Source: JANQGG01 sp964642175 (GTDB lineage Bacteria > Bacteroidota > Chlorobiia > Chlorobiales > Chloroherpetonaceae). Taken from it: a DNA stretch of 64,000 nt. The position numbers were made by a program, and so were the translations under genes. A model generated the notes under the pieces. It was not told the origin of the DNA, made no database searches, and saw only the letters and a list, made by a program, of their open reading frames with translations. Position 1 is the stretch's first letter. Every line of letters starts with the position of its first letter. Below are positions 8,931-17,662 of this stretch, piece after piece. The stretch lies in NCBI GenBank assembly GCA_964642175.1, contig CAZXOK010000004.1, positions 62,001 to 126,000 on the forward strand, written 5' to 3'.

Positions 8931-10163
8931 TTACATTGATCCGTTTTGTGAGCGTCTGAAGTAAGTGAGAGCAAGGTAACTCATGTACCCAATACCATGC
9001 AGAATGGCCTGTTCATCCAGATCAAATTTGGATGAATGAATATTATGAACAATACCTTTCTCAGGATTACTGACACCGAGCTGCCAAAACGAACCCGGTA
9101 CATGCTTTAAAAAGTTTGAAAAATCCTCTGCGGCCATGAAAGGTTCAGCATGCAGAGTAGCACTTATTCCCATATACTCCTGTGAAGCTCTGAAGGCAAA
9201 TTCTGTGGCATTGTCGTCATTGACAACAGCAGGGAACCCTTTACGGATCTCCAATTCGGCATCAACGCCAAATGATTTGGCCGTATGCTCCACGATCTCC
9301 TGCATGCGCCGATGGCCCAGAACACGAACCTCTTCGTTCATAGTTCGGTATGTTCCCATTAGTTTTACTTCATTGGGGATCACGTTAGTGGCACTTCCTC
9401 CATTTATAGCCCCAATGGTAAGCACGGCAGGTTCATAAGGTGGGAAATTACGACTGATAATAGTCTGAAGGTTCATGACCATCTGGCAGGCCGCTATAAT
9501 TGGATCGGATGTTTTATGCGGCGCCGAGGCATGTCCGCCGTTGCCCTGAACGGTAATATAAATTTCATCGGCAGCAGCCATCATCGGGCCGCTTACAAAC
9601 CCGATCTGGCCAACTGGGATTTGTGGAATGCAATGCTGTCCGTAGATCACATCGGGTTTTCGGTCTTTAAAAATCCCATCATCTATCATAGCCTGAGCGC
9701 CGCCCGGAGCAATCTCCTCTGAAGGCTGAAAAATGAACTGGACATCACCGGCTAACTCGTCGGAAAGAGACGATAAAATTTTGGCTGTGCCCAGTAACAT
9801 TGCCGTATGGGCGTCATGACCGCAGGCATGCATTTTATTTGGCGTAAGCGAGCAGAAATCGTGCGAATTTTCCTCGCTCATCGGCAAGGCATCCATATCG
9901 GCACGAAAAGCAAGCAGCCGTTGATCATGATCAGGTGCTTGCCCATTTAGCATTCCCACAACACCGGTTTTAGCAACACCTTTTTGAGCAGGTATTCCGC
10001 AGGCTTGTAAATAATCCGATACAACCGAAGCTGTTCGGGTTTCTTCAAAAGCCAGCTCCGGATGGCGATGGAGATCGCGGCGAATGGCAACTATTTCCTC
10101 AAAAATCTGTTTGCTTAACTCTTGAACTGCTGCTTTGAGCTGCTCATGGGTTTTTAAAGCCAT
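8931..10163 (-). CDS. M20 family metallo-amidohydrolase (N-acyl amino acid / hippurate hydrolase type)
   Basis: Zinc-dependent hydrolase of the M20D group, which removes acyl groups from N-acyl amino acids or related amides. Features over 410 residues: RRDLHRHPELAFEE near 27, FRADMDALPMSEEN near 88, the metal ligand motif HACGHDAHTAMLLG near 112, the acidic ligand/base in FQPSEEIAPGG near 148, a dimerisation domain about 190-305, and the last metal ligand region FMAAEDFSNFL near 365. No signal peptide, so probably cytosolic. The exact substrate cannot be read from sequence; these enzymes are variously called amidohydrolase, aminoacylase or carboxypeptidase. The minus-strand hypothetical gene follows closely. 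Confidence 0.9.
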   Translation of the reverse strand: MALKTHEQLKAAVQELSKQIFEEIVAIRRDLHRHPELAFEETRTASVVSDYLQACGIPAQKGVAKTGVVGMLNGQAPDHDQRLLAFRADMDALPMSEENSHDFCSLTPNKMHACGHDAHTAMLLGTAKILSSLSDELAGDVQFIFQPSEEIAPGGAQAMIDDGIFKDRKPDVIYGQHCIPQIPVGQIGFVSGPMMAAADEIYITVQGNGGHASAPHKTSDPIIAACQMVMNLQTIISRNFPPYEPAVLTIGAINGGSATNVIPNEVKLMGTYRTMNEEVRVLGHRRMQEIVEHTAKSFGVDAELEIRKGFPAVVNDDNATEFAFRASQEYMGISATLHAEPFMAAEDFSNFLKHVPGSFWQLGVSNPEKGIVHNIHSSKFDLDEQAILHGIGYMSYLALTYFRRSQNGSM

Positions 10164-10233
10164 AAATCTGAATTTAGTCTTGATGAAGTTTCTAACAAGA
10201 TATGAAAAACCGCTTTGAGTCGTTTAATAAAAA

Positions 10234-10264
10234 AGCCCAACAGTTTGTTCTATTGGGCTTTAAG
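10234..10264. terminator. terminator of the CBS-protein gene
   Basis: Stem agcccaa (10234-10240) / ttgggct (10253-10259), flanked by an A run on the left (T run on the minus strand). It sits just after the stop of the minus-strand gene ending at 10285. Confidence 0.8.
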
Positions 10265-10284
10265 TATAAAGTCTTATTCAGACA

Positions 10285-10962
10285 TTAAATTTCAAGATAT
10301 TTCATGAATTCCTGGGCTTTGAACGACATGTCGTCCAGGAAATTAACAGTGCTGGCCGAAGAGTAGCTTACAGGATAGCCTAATTTCTCCAGGGTATTCT
10401 GCAATCTGAACGGCTCCTGAGTTTGTAGTTTACAAGTAACGATCTGGGCTGATGCATTTGATTTTGATGGCCTGGATGTCATGCTGAGCACCTGCGCGTC
10501 ATTTTGCTCGATCACTTTTATCATCTCAGACAACCTGAAATGCTCGATTGGCACTTCAAACTCAAAAACGGTTCCTTCTTCGAGTACCCTGAATATATCG
10601 CTAAGTTCATCAACGAGATCTTCTTTATAGACCACGCCAATGTAATTGTCTTTTGAATCGATAACCGGTAAAAAGCAATAGGGCACATTATCGAAGTTTT
10701 TCAGGATTTCGTAAGCATGGATATCTAACCTGGCGTATATCGGTTTTTCAAGTTCAAGAGTCTGAACTTTATTTTCAGGTGAGGTTTTACCTTCTTGAAG
10801 GTGGTATTCGATATCTGAGGTTAGAATTATTCCCAGCAGTTTATTGTCATGAACTACAGGGAGCCCTTCAACACGAAGCTCACGCAAGATCTGGAGTGCT
10901 TCCTGGAGGGTATTTTCCAGTGATATGACCGGAATGTTTTTATGTACAACTCTTTTATTCAT
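10285..10962 (-). CDS. tandem CBS-domain protein with C-terminal ACT-like region
   Basis: A 225-residue cytosolic protein. Residues about 1-60 (VISLENTLQEALQILRELRVEGLPVVHDNKLLGIILTSDI) and about 72-130 (YCFLPVIDSKDNYIGVVYKEDLV) form a pair of CBS domains, which usually bind adenine nucleotides. Residues about 138-215 (EFEVPIEHFRLSEMIKVIEQNDAQVLSM...) look like an ACT-type ligand-binding domain. This CBS2-ACT arrangement resembles AcuB-type proteins, but no acetoin or acetyl-CoA genes are nearby, so a specific role cannot be assigned. Transcribed alone with its own terminator; the gene to its right on the same strand is rpiB, 84 bases away. Confidence 0.8.
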   Translation of the reverse strand: MNKRVVHKNIPVISLENTLQEALQILRELRVEGLPVVHDNKLLGIILTSDIEYHLQEGKTSPENKVQTLELEKPIYARLDIHAYEILKNFDNVPYCFLPVIDSKDNYIGVVYKEDLVDELSDIFRVLEEGTVFEFEVPIEHFRLSEMIKVIEQNDAQVLSMTSRPSKSNASAQIVTCKLQTQEPFRLQNTLEKLGYPVSYSSASTVNFLDDMSFKAQEFMKYLEI

Positions 10963-11046
10963 CTCGCCCTCTTTATTCTAAATGGTTCTTCCTCTAAGAT
11001 GAATATTAAAAACTAACCTCAATAAAAAATAAGTGGCTTATTAAGA

Positions 11047-11478
11047 TTAAACAACCTCCAACTTATCTACACGACGCTGATGGCGTCCACCTTCGAAGGA
11101 AGAGTCAAACCAATTTTTTAAACACGATTTTATCTCAGAATCGTTCATAAATCGCGCTGCAAAACACATAATGTTGGCATTGTTGTGCTGGCGTGCCAAA
11201 GATGCAATTTCCGGGTTATATACCAGCGCTGCACGGATGCCTTTAACTTTGTTGGCTGCAATGGATACACCAACACCGCTGCCACATATCAATATACCCT
11301 GGTTGCTTTTCTGATTAGCAACTGAAGAAGCAACTTTTTGGGCAAAATCGGGATAATCAACTGAATCCTCGGTAAATGGCCCGAGGTCGATTGTCTCATA
11401 ACCATTTTCTTCGAGCCATGATTTTATCATGGCTTTTTTGCTCACTCCGGCATGATCGGAACCTAATGCAATTTTCAT
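11047..11478 (-). CDS. rpiB: ribose-5-phosphate isomerase B
   Basis: Interconverts ribose 5-phosphate and ribulose 5-phosphate in the pentose phosphate pathway. At 143 residues it has the normal RpiB length. Signatures: KIALGSDHAG at the N-terminus (phosphate/substrate loop), DLGPFTEDSVDYPDFA, the catalytic Cys-containing loop GILICGSGVGVSIAANK near 62 and the ARQHNNANIMCFAARF segment near 95. The same fold covers LacAB galactose 6-phosphate isomerase, but no lac-type genes are near. It is followed 84 bases later by the CBS gene and preceded by ppk1 (22-base gap), so transcription with ppk1 is likely. Confidence 0.95.
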   Translation of the reverse strand: MKIALGSDHAGVSKKAMIKSWLEENGYETIDLGPFTEDSVDYPDFAQKVASSVANQKSNQGILICGSGVGVSIAANKVKGIRAALVYNPEIASLARQHNNANIMCFAARFMNDSEIKSCLKNWFDSSFEGGRHQRRVDKLEVV

Positions 11479-11500
11479 GTTTGTTTATGTATTGGTTTAG

Positions 11501-13618
11501 TTAATTAGTTTGTCCTGTAATTAAAAACTCCTGGCTGTTGCAAGGTTCAGTACCATCCCCGGTGATCTTGGCAAATGACCCGTCAGAATTCAAATGCCAG
11601 GCTTTTTGGTTGTCTTTAATCATAATATCCAGATCGGCCTTAATCCGGGCCTTTAAGTCGTCCTCTTTTACCGGGTAGAGCACTTCAACACGCCGGTCAA
11701 GATTGCGTTGCATCACATCGGCACTGCCCAGATACACTTCATCCCTGCCATTGTTATGATAATAAAATACACGACTATGCTCCAAAAAGCGTCCCACAAT
11801 ACTGATCACTCGAATTGTCTGGCTTGTTCCTTCTATACCTGGTTTTAACATACAAATACCCCGAATGATCAGATCAATTTTCACACCTGCCTGAGAGGCT
11901 TTGTAAAGAGCCCTTATGGTTTTAATATCCACCAGTGAGTTACATTTTATGATGATCCGTCCATTCTGATGTTTTTTATGATGCTCTGTTTCACGTTTGA
12001 TCATCTCAATCAACCGCTTCCTGGTATTATAAGGAGACACGATCAGCTCGCGGTAGGCTTTCTGCTTGGAATACCCGGTTAAATAATTAAATACATCCGA
12101 GGCATCGGCTGTCAGCTTTGGATCGCAGGTGATAAAACTATAATCGGTATAGATCTTGGCGGTTGATGGGTTATAATTTCCTGTTCCTAAATGTACATAG
12201 CGCCTCAGTCCGCTGGCTTCGCGGCGAACCACGAGGGCAACTTTGGCATGAACCTTTAAACCAATCAACCCATAGACCACATGAACCCCAACTTTTTCGA
12301 GTGCTCTGGCCCATACAATATTATTCTCTTCATCAAATCGGGCTTTCAGTTCCACTAAAACGGCCACCTGTTTGCCACGCTCAGCTGCTTCAATTAATGC
12401 TTTAACAATAGGTGAATTATCCCCGACCCGGTACAGGGTTTGCTTGATGGCCAGAACATCCGGATCTTCAGCTGCCTGCTGAATAAAATCCACCACCGGC
12501 TGAAACGAATCAAACGGATGATAAAGCAGAATATGCCGGCGTTTAACTTCATCAAAAATACTCAGCTGGCCTTCAAATGGGTTTTTAGGTACAAACGGCT
12601 CATCCTTCAGATCCGGACGGTTAAGCTTCATAAGCTCAATAACACTTGTCAGGTTCAGGGCCCTGTTAATCTCATAGACTTTTCGCTCCTGCACCCTGAG
12701 ATTATCCATTAAAATATGTTTAATGTAGGGTGGCATGCCGGGGTTGACATCCATACGAACCACGGTGCCGTAACGGCGTTTGCGAATGCCCTGCTCAATG
12801 GTTTCCAGAAGATCGCCCGCTTCATCCTCTTCAATCTCGATATCAGCATCTCGAATCACACGAAAAGGATGCACTTCTTCTATGGTCATATTAGGAAAGA
12901 GCTTATCAAGATTGCCAACTATCACATCTTCCAGCCAAATCAAGCCGGTCTCACCATTTTCAAGCTCAGCACCCTTGATTTTGTCTAAACGAACCAGTCT
13001 TGGTAAGGTATTGGGAACTTTAACACGGGCAAATTTCGACTGCTCGCTCGTGTTGTCCTTAAGCTGTACCGCCAGCGAAAGTGAGAGGTTTGAGACATAC
13101 GGGAACGGATGGCCGGGGTCGAAAGCAAGCGGTGTTAAGACCGGAAATATCTCGGCATCAAAAAACTCGTCCAGTGCCGACTTTACCTTGCTCTTCAAAT
13201 CCTTATAATTCAGAAACTCAATCCCCTGTTTTTTCAGTAATGGGATCAGATCATCGTAAAAACAACGGTTACGCTCTTTAAGCATGACTTCCGTGCGGGT
13301 TTTGATCATATCAAGCTGATCTATCGGGCTTAATCCATCGATGGAAAGATCTTTTATTCCGGCTTCATACTGGCTTTCTAAACCAGCCACACGGATCATG
13401 AAAAATTCATCGAGGTTGGAGCTGAAAATGGAGATAAATTTTACCCGCTCCAACAAGGGATGAGAATCAGTTTGAGCCTCGTTTAACACCCGCTGATTAA
13501 ATTCCAGCCAACTCTGCTCGCGGTTGATAAAAAAATCAGGATCTATGAACTCTTCATTTGGTTCTGCTTTCGCCGGAGGTTCAGGCAAGTCTGTTTCTTT
13601 AAATACTTCGTTCGACAT
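11501..13618 (-). CDS. ppk1: polyphosphate kinase 1
   Basis: Makes inorganic polyphosphate from ATP and can run in reverse. The 705-residue protein has the four PPK1 parts: N-terminal helical domain (FINREQSWLEFNQRVLNEA near 30), a head domain (about 130-330) and two phospholipase-D-like catalytic domains. Visible active-site segments are AIKQTLYRVGDNSPIV near 400, VLVELKARFDEENNI near 420, KVHAKVALVVRRE near 460 with the autophosphorylated His, HLGTGNYNPSTAK near 480, and EHSRVFYYHNNGRDEVYLGSAD near 610. Its start is 29 bases from the end of the cyclo-ligase gene upstream and rpiB lies 22 bases downstream, which suggests one operon. Confidence 0.96.
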   Translation of the reverse strand: MSNEVFKETDLPEPPAKAEPNEEFIDPDFFINREQSWLEFNQRVLNEAQTDSHPLLERVKFISIFSSNLDEFFMIRVAGLESQYEAGIKDLSIDGLSPIDQLDMIKTRTEVMLKERNRCFYDDLIPLLKKQGIEFLNYKDLKSKVKSALDEFFDAEIFPVLTPLAFDPGHPFPYVSNLSLSLAVQLKDNTSEQSKFARVKVPNTLPRLVRLDKIKGAELENGETGLIWLEDVIVGNLDKLFPNMTIEEVHPFRVIRDADIEIEEDEAGDLLETIEQGIRKRRYGTVVRMDVNPGMPPYIKHILMDNLRVQERKVYEINRALNLTSVIELMKLNRPDLKDEPFVPKNPFEGQLSIFDEVKRRHILLYHPFDSFQPVVDFIQQAAEDPDVLAIKQTLYRVGDNSPIVKALIEAAERGKQVAVLVELKARFDEENNIVWARALEKVGVHVVYGLIGLKVHAKVALVVRREASGLRRYVHLGTGNYNPSTAKIYTDYSFITCDPKLTADASDVFNYLTGYSKQKAYRELIVSPYNTRKRLIEMIKRETEHHKKHQNGRIIIKCNSLVDIKTIRALYKASQAGVKIDLIIRGICMLKPGIEGTSQTIRVISIVGRFLEHSRVFYYHNNGRDEVYLGSADVMQRNLDRRVEVLYPVKEDDLKARIKADLDIMIKDNQKAWHLNSDGSFAKITGDGTEPCNSQEFLITGQTN

Positions 13619-13647
13619 ATGTGGGATGTGTTGTTTGGTTCGGTTGT

Positions 13648-14271
13648 TTAAATCTTATCGCGTGTTTCTTCCCGGCATGCAATCACCTTTGATTCTGTTA
13701 CAATTCCATCCAGCGGGATATCTTTATGCTCTTGAGAATAAACGCTTGGAACGAAATTTACAACCTGAAAATCAAATGCAAGGCCTATTTTAACGGGTTT
13801 GCATGATTTTTGTGTTAAATCAGCAAAATACCGGTCATAATACCCTTTGCCATACCCTAAGCGGTTTCCTTTTCTATCAACGGCTAAAAGTGGTAACAAA
13901 ACCACATCCGGCAAAAGTCCGGAAATTGATGGTGGCAATGGTTCTTCAATCCCCCATTTCGACTTCCTGTAAATGGTTTGGGATGTGACCTCTACACTAA
14001 TGAGATTGCTATTTTGGATTACCGGCACCAAAACTCTTTTTTTTTGGTGAAATAACCAGTTTAAAATCACCCTGGTTTTAACTTCTCGTTTTTCTTCAGA
14101 GCCAAGAAACACATGCACCACATTCGCCTGCTGTATTGCAGATAAATGCCTCAGCCTGAGATATATATCCTGGCTGTAGCTTGCGTACAAACTCTCTGGC
14201 AATGTTTTTCGCAAGGCCTGGATATTATGCCGGATAGACTGTTTTTCGGCTTGTACGTCAGGCTCAACCAT
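13648..14271 (-). CDS. 5-formyltetrahydrofolate cyclo-ligase
   Basis: ATP-dependent conversion of 5-formyl-THF to 5,10-methenyl-THF in folate one-carbon metabolism. The 207-residue protein has the expected length and ends the family pattern with VLLPLLAVDRKGNRLGYGKGYYDRYF near 128-155, the diagnostic Gly-rich/Tyr motif that binds substrate and ATP. The N-terminal RHNIQALRKTLPESLYASYSQDI corresponds to the usual basic 'R-x-x-x-R-x-x-L' start. First gene of a minus-strand group with ppk1 and rpiB, divergent from the FAH-family gene; the roughly 75-base gap between them must hold both promoters. Confidence 0.93.
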   Translation of the reverse strand: MVEPDVQAEKQSIRHNIQALRKTLPESLYASYSQDIYLRLRHLSAIQQANVVHVFLGSEEKREVKTRVILNWLFHQKKRVLVPVIQNSNLISVEVTSQTIYRKSKWGIEEPLPPSISGLLPDVVLLPLLAVDRKGNRLGYGKGYYDRYFADLTQKSCKPVKIGLAFDFQVVNFVPSVYSQEHKDIPLDGIVTESKVIACREETRDKI

Positions 14272-14347
14272 GTTGGCAATAATTATTAAGAATGTTTATA
14301 CAAGCAGGTAATTTATTAATTTAGTGGGTAAAATCGTTAAACCGCTC

Positions 14348-15076
14348 ATGGCATACATATCTTTAGAAGGTGAAAATATTCGCGTTGGCAGTATTTACGG
14401 GCTTTGGAAAACATACCCGAAGCATGCCAGCGAGATGAGAAAGCTGGAAAAAAAAGAAAAAGCCCCTGTAGTTTTTTCAGATGATCCGGTCGTGTTTTCC
14501 AAACCGGCTGCTTCTTTGATCCATTCAGGCCAAAGCATCAGAATACCCCGGGTAAATGAAAAGGCCATCAGCCAGAATCTGCAGTTTGAAGTTGAGTTGG
14601 TTTTGCTGGTTGGAAAAGCAGCAAGTGATATTAACCTCCCGGAGGCGTTAAGCTGCATCTCAGGCTACGGGGTTGGTTTGGATATGACCCTGAGAGATTT
14701 ACAAACCGAAGCCAAAAAAAACGGCCTGCCATGGCTGGTTGGTAAAGGCTTTAAAACGTCAGCAGTTGTCTCAGATTTTGTAAGATTTTCCAGGCACGAT
14801 CCAACCCGGTTAACGCTCGAGTTACTGAAAAATGGAATTCAAAAGCAGTATGCAAAAGTCAGTGAAATGGCATATTCACTTGAATTTTTAATATCTTATT
14901 TATCAAAGTTGTTTGACCTGGAGCCCGGTGATCTGATCTTTACCGGGACGCCTGAGGGCTCTGCACAATGCTCTTCGTCGGATGTTCTCGAGGCTGCTCT
15001 TTATGTTAATCAGACTGACGAATCGTTAACCAATAAACACGTGGCATTGTGCCAGCTTAAAACACAGGTGTCCTGA
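14348..15076 (+). CDS. fumarylacetoacetate hydrolase (FAH) family protein
   Basis: FAH-fold enzyme; members hydrolyse or isomerise acyl-pyruvates and related beta-diketo acids with a bound divalent metal. I start it at the ATG at 14348 (MAYISLEGENIRVGSIYG); the frame extends to a GTG at 14324. Metal-site residues are visible: Glu residues in FEVELVLLVGK near 88 and the Asp in GYGVGLDMTLRDLQ near 116, plus the catalytic Lys region LVGKGFKTSA and the C-terminal GDLIFTGTPEG near 196. The Glu-x-Glu and Asp arrangement is as in active members. Substrate unknown; oxaloacetate decarboxylase or acylpyruvase activity is common in this group. Confidence 0.88.
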   Translation: MAYISLEGENIRVGSIYGLWKTYPKHASEMRKLEKKEKAPVVFSDDPVVFSKPAASLIHSGQSIRIPRVNEKAISQNLQFEVELVLLVGKAASDINLPEALSCISGYGVGLDMTLRDLQTEAKKNGLPWLVGKGFKTSAVVSDFVRFSRHDPTRLTLELLKNGIQKQYAKVSEMAYSLEFLISYLSKLFDLEPGDLIFTGTPEGSAQCSSSDVLEAALYVNQTDESLTNKHVALCQLKTQVS

Positions 15077-15101
15077 TTTTTCAGGAGAATGTTTTTTTTA
15101 T

Positions 15102-15554
15102 ATGAATAAGTTTGAAAAATATGAATGCGAAGAATTCGGATGTGAAGATGAAATAGCATCCGACGATCAATCCTTAACCAAGAAAAAGAAGCCATTCTGG
15201 AAAAACTACAAAATGCTGCTTCTGGCCTGGGTTGTTATTTTAATTCTGGTTGAAGTAGGATTGTATTTTAATGTCAATAAAGTCATTATCGGTAATGTGG
15301 TTTTTTTATTCGGGCTGCTTTCTTATGCGTTTACCGGATTAATTTCTTTATTGGGCTTTATTCCATTTGTGGGTCCGTTTATTGTAAAAGTCCTTGGAAT
15401 TCCCTTTGTATGGTTACTTAACGGTATTGGTTATGTGGTTTCACTCATCGCCATTCGACGCGGTTACAGCAAGGATGTCTTAACCTATCGCGGCTTTACG
15501 GTAGCTGTCATGATAGGTATTACCATTGGGTATATATTAGGTAAGTTTATTTAA
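15102..15554 (+). CDS. small membrane protein, unknown
   Basis: A 150-residue protein with an acidic, Cys-containing cytosolic N-terminus (YECEEFGCEDEIASDD, about residues 1-30), a basic KKKKPFWKNYK stretch, then hydrophobic segments about 36-56, 62-82, 84-120 (with a FIPFVGPFIVKVLGIPFVWLL hairpin-like stretch) and 130-149. I do not recognise the family. It follows the FAH gene after 25 bases and may be expressed with it. No signal for a transport motif or catalytic residue is visible, so only an inner-membrane location can be suggested. Confidence 0.7.
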   Translation: MNKFEKYECEEFGCEDEIASDDQSLTKKKKPFWKNYKMLLLAWVVILILVEVGLYFNVNKVIIGNVVFLFGLLSYAFTGLISLLGFIPFVGPFIVKVLGIPFVWLLNGIGYVVSLIAIRRGYSKDVLTYRGFTVAVMIGITIGYILGKFI

Positions 15555-15781
15555 TTTATCCGAAGTACAACCCAGGCAGAGGGTTTATATTGCCTAACAA
15601 CTTTTTTACGCCTTAAGCCATTTTGTATGAATTAAATCTATTATTTTAAAGAAATCATCAAAAAGCCATCATAACACTTTTCGTGATGATTATGTGATGA
15701 AAATTGGCTAAGCTTTGGTATATCAACAGGAAAGCATATACATTGTACTGCTTTCACGTTGTTTGCTAATTAACATTAATC

Positions 15782-17662
15782 ATGGCAAATACATCCAGTC
15801 CAAATCTCAAGCTTTCACTTAACGAAAAAACAAAGCTTATAACACCTTACGCCTACGACCGGCTCAAAGAGCAAATCAGCAGCGTTTGGTTAATTATCAC
15901 CTACCTGATACTCTTCCAGCTTATTGTTTTACGCATACCCCTGGTCGATGCTCTGATGATCGGGACCGGTATTTCGGTGGTTATTATTGGTCTGATGTTT
16001 TTTATGGAAGGTCTGGTACTGGGCTTAATGCCTTTTGGCGAAACCATAGGCACTCTTCTACCCCAGAAAACGGGTCTGCCTCTTATTCTGATGTTTGCTT
16101 TTGTGGTTGGTATGGGCGCAACCTTTGCCGAACCAGCCATTGCTACCCTTCAGTTAGCCGGCAAATCCATTGATCCGAATCAAACACCACTGCTTTACGA
16201 CCTGCTCAATCAGTATTCATGGCAATTGGTTGTGTCGGTAGGTATTGGTGTAGGGATTGCTGTTATTTTTGGTGTGTTGCGGTTTCTGTATGATTGGTCA
16301 TTGAAAATATTGATCTATCCATTGGTGATTGTATTGGCTGTTCTGACCATTTTTGCTCATTTCAACGAGATTCTTCATCCCATTATTGGCCTGGCCTGGG
16401 ATTCCGGTGCAGTCACGACCGGCCCTGTAACGGTTCCCCTTGTTCTGGCACTTGGCATTGGTGTATGCCGGATCGTAGGTACCGCCAACAGCGGCAGTGC
16501 CGGTTTTGGAATTGTAACTCTGGCCTCATTATTTCCAATTATTGCCGTTTTAACCCTTGGCTATTTCCATTACTTTACCGGCGATTACAGTATTAAAGTT
16601 CTCCCTCAACAACACACCAGTTCAAGCTCAAAAACAATCACAGAAAAGAAAGACCTGCACGGGATTTCCAAAAACGAGTATGAGGCGTTTATCAATACCG
16701 GCCAGGTACCTGAAGATGCCAACCTGATCTTTGAAGGCAAAAAAGAGTTTTCAGATGGTAAGATCATTATAACCGATCCCCAGATCATGATCACCAAAAA
16801 AGAGCGGGTAGGTCTTGTGGGTGAGAATATACGCTTTTGGAACCCCGATCTTTCCATAGTTGATAACCTTTTATCGGCGTTGATTGGCGCCATCAGGGCA
16901 ATTTTACCTCTGGTGATTTTCTTCTGGCTGGTCCTGAAATTTATTCTCAAAGAAAAAATTGCGCATGCCGATGAAATAGCACTGGGCATTGGTTTTGCCC
17001 TCTTTGGCATGATGCTGTTTATGTCGGGCATCAACCTGGCACTTGATCCTTTAGGCTCCCAGGTGGGTAAGAATGTGGCCGCTTCATTCTCTTCGATAGA
17101 ACCCTATGGGTTTCAGACAGCTATTGGCCCTCTTTTTGGCGAAGGTTTTGGCGGTGAGTTAGTGGCAATTTTATTTGCTTTTGTACTGGGTTACTCAGCA
17201 ACCCTTGCTGAACCGGCCTTGAACGCATTAGGTGCAACCGTTGAAAAAATAACTGTTGGTGCTTTTAAAAAGGGGTTATTGATGCAAACTGTGGCCATCG
17301 GGGTAGGTGTGGGTATTGCCCTGGGAATTGCAAAAATGATCTACGACATACCGCTTACCTATTTGCTGATCCCACCTTACCTATTGCTGCTATTTATCAC
17401 AATTATTTCCAAAGAAGACTTTGTGAACTTTGCCTGGGATAGCGCCGGGGTAACCACCGGCCCCATTACGGTTCCGCTGGTCCTGGCTATGGGACTTGGT
17501 ATTGGCGGCGCAGTTGGTATTCTGGATGGATTCGGGGTATTGGCCATGGCCTCAGTAAGCCCGATTTTATCTGTTCTTATCGTTGGGTTAATGGTAGGAA
17601 ATCAAAAATCCAAAGCCATTGAAGAACCTTCTGCTCAGTTAGAAAAAAGTGTAAGCGCATGA
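15782..17662 (+). CDS. DUF1538 family integral membrane protein, two fused repeats
   Basis: A 626-residue membrane protein made of two homologous halves, each one DUF1538 domain of about six membrane segments. The repeat is plain: half 1 (about 30-270) has ATFAEPAIATL and TTGPVTVPLVLALGIG, half 2 (about 365-610) has ATLAEPALNAL and TTGPITVPLVLAMGLG. A soluble insertion of about 90 residues (276-360, polar, EKKDLHGISKNEYEAF) separates them. The duplicated EPA and TTGP-x-TVP motifs suggest a pseudo-symmetric transport path like many secondary carriers, but the substrate is unknown. It overlaps by 4 bases with a triple P-II-like gene, which points to regulation by direct binding, as AmtB is regulated by GlnK. 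Confidence 0.9.
   Translation: MANTSSPNLKLSLNEKTKLITPYAYDRLKEQISSVWLIITYLILFQLIVLRIPLVDALMIGTGISVVIIGLMFFMEGLVLGLMPFGETIGTLLPQKTGLPLILMFAFVVGMGATFAEPAIATLQLAGKSIDPNQTPLLYDLLNQYSWQLVVSVGIGVGIAVIFGVLRFLYDWSLKILIYPLVIVLAVLTIFAHFNEILHPIIGLAWDSGAVTTGPVTVPLVLALGIGVCRIVGTANSGSAGFGIVTLASLFPIIAVLTLGYFHYFTGDYSIKVLPQQHTSSSSKTITEKKDLHGISKNEYEAFINTGQVPEDANLIFEGKKEFSDGKIIITDPQIMITKKERVGLVGENIRFWNPDLSIVDNLLSALIGAIRAILPLVIFFWLVLKFILKEKIAHADEIALGIGFALFGMMLFMSGINLALDPLGSQVGKNVAASFSSIEPYGFQTAIGPLFGEGFGGELVAILFAFVLGYSATLAEPALNALGATVEKITVGAFKKGLLMQTVAIGVGVGIALGIAKMIYDIPLTYLLIPPYLLLLFITIISKEDFVNFAWDSAGVTTGPITVPLVLAMGLGIGGAVGILDGFGVLAMASVSPILSVLIVGLMVGNQKSKAIEEPSAQLEKSVSA

Noticed and set aside
15555..15781. Regulatory RNA before the DUF1538 gene
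   Set aside because: There is a loose inverted pattern (catcataac ... gtgatgattatgtgatga) but no stable hairpin or known riboswitch layout that I could support.
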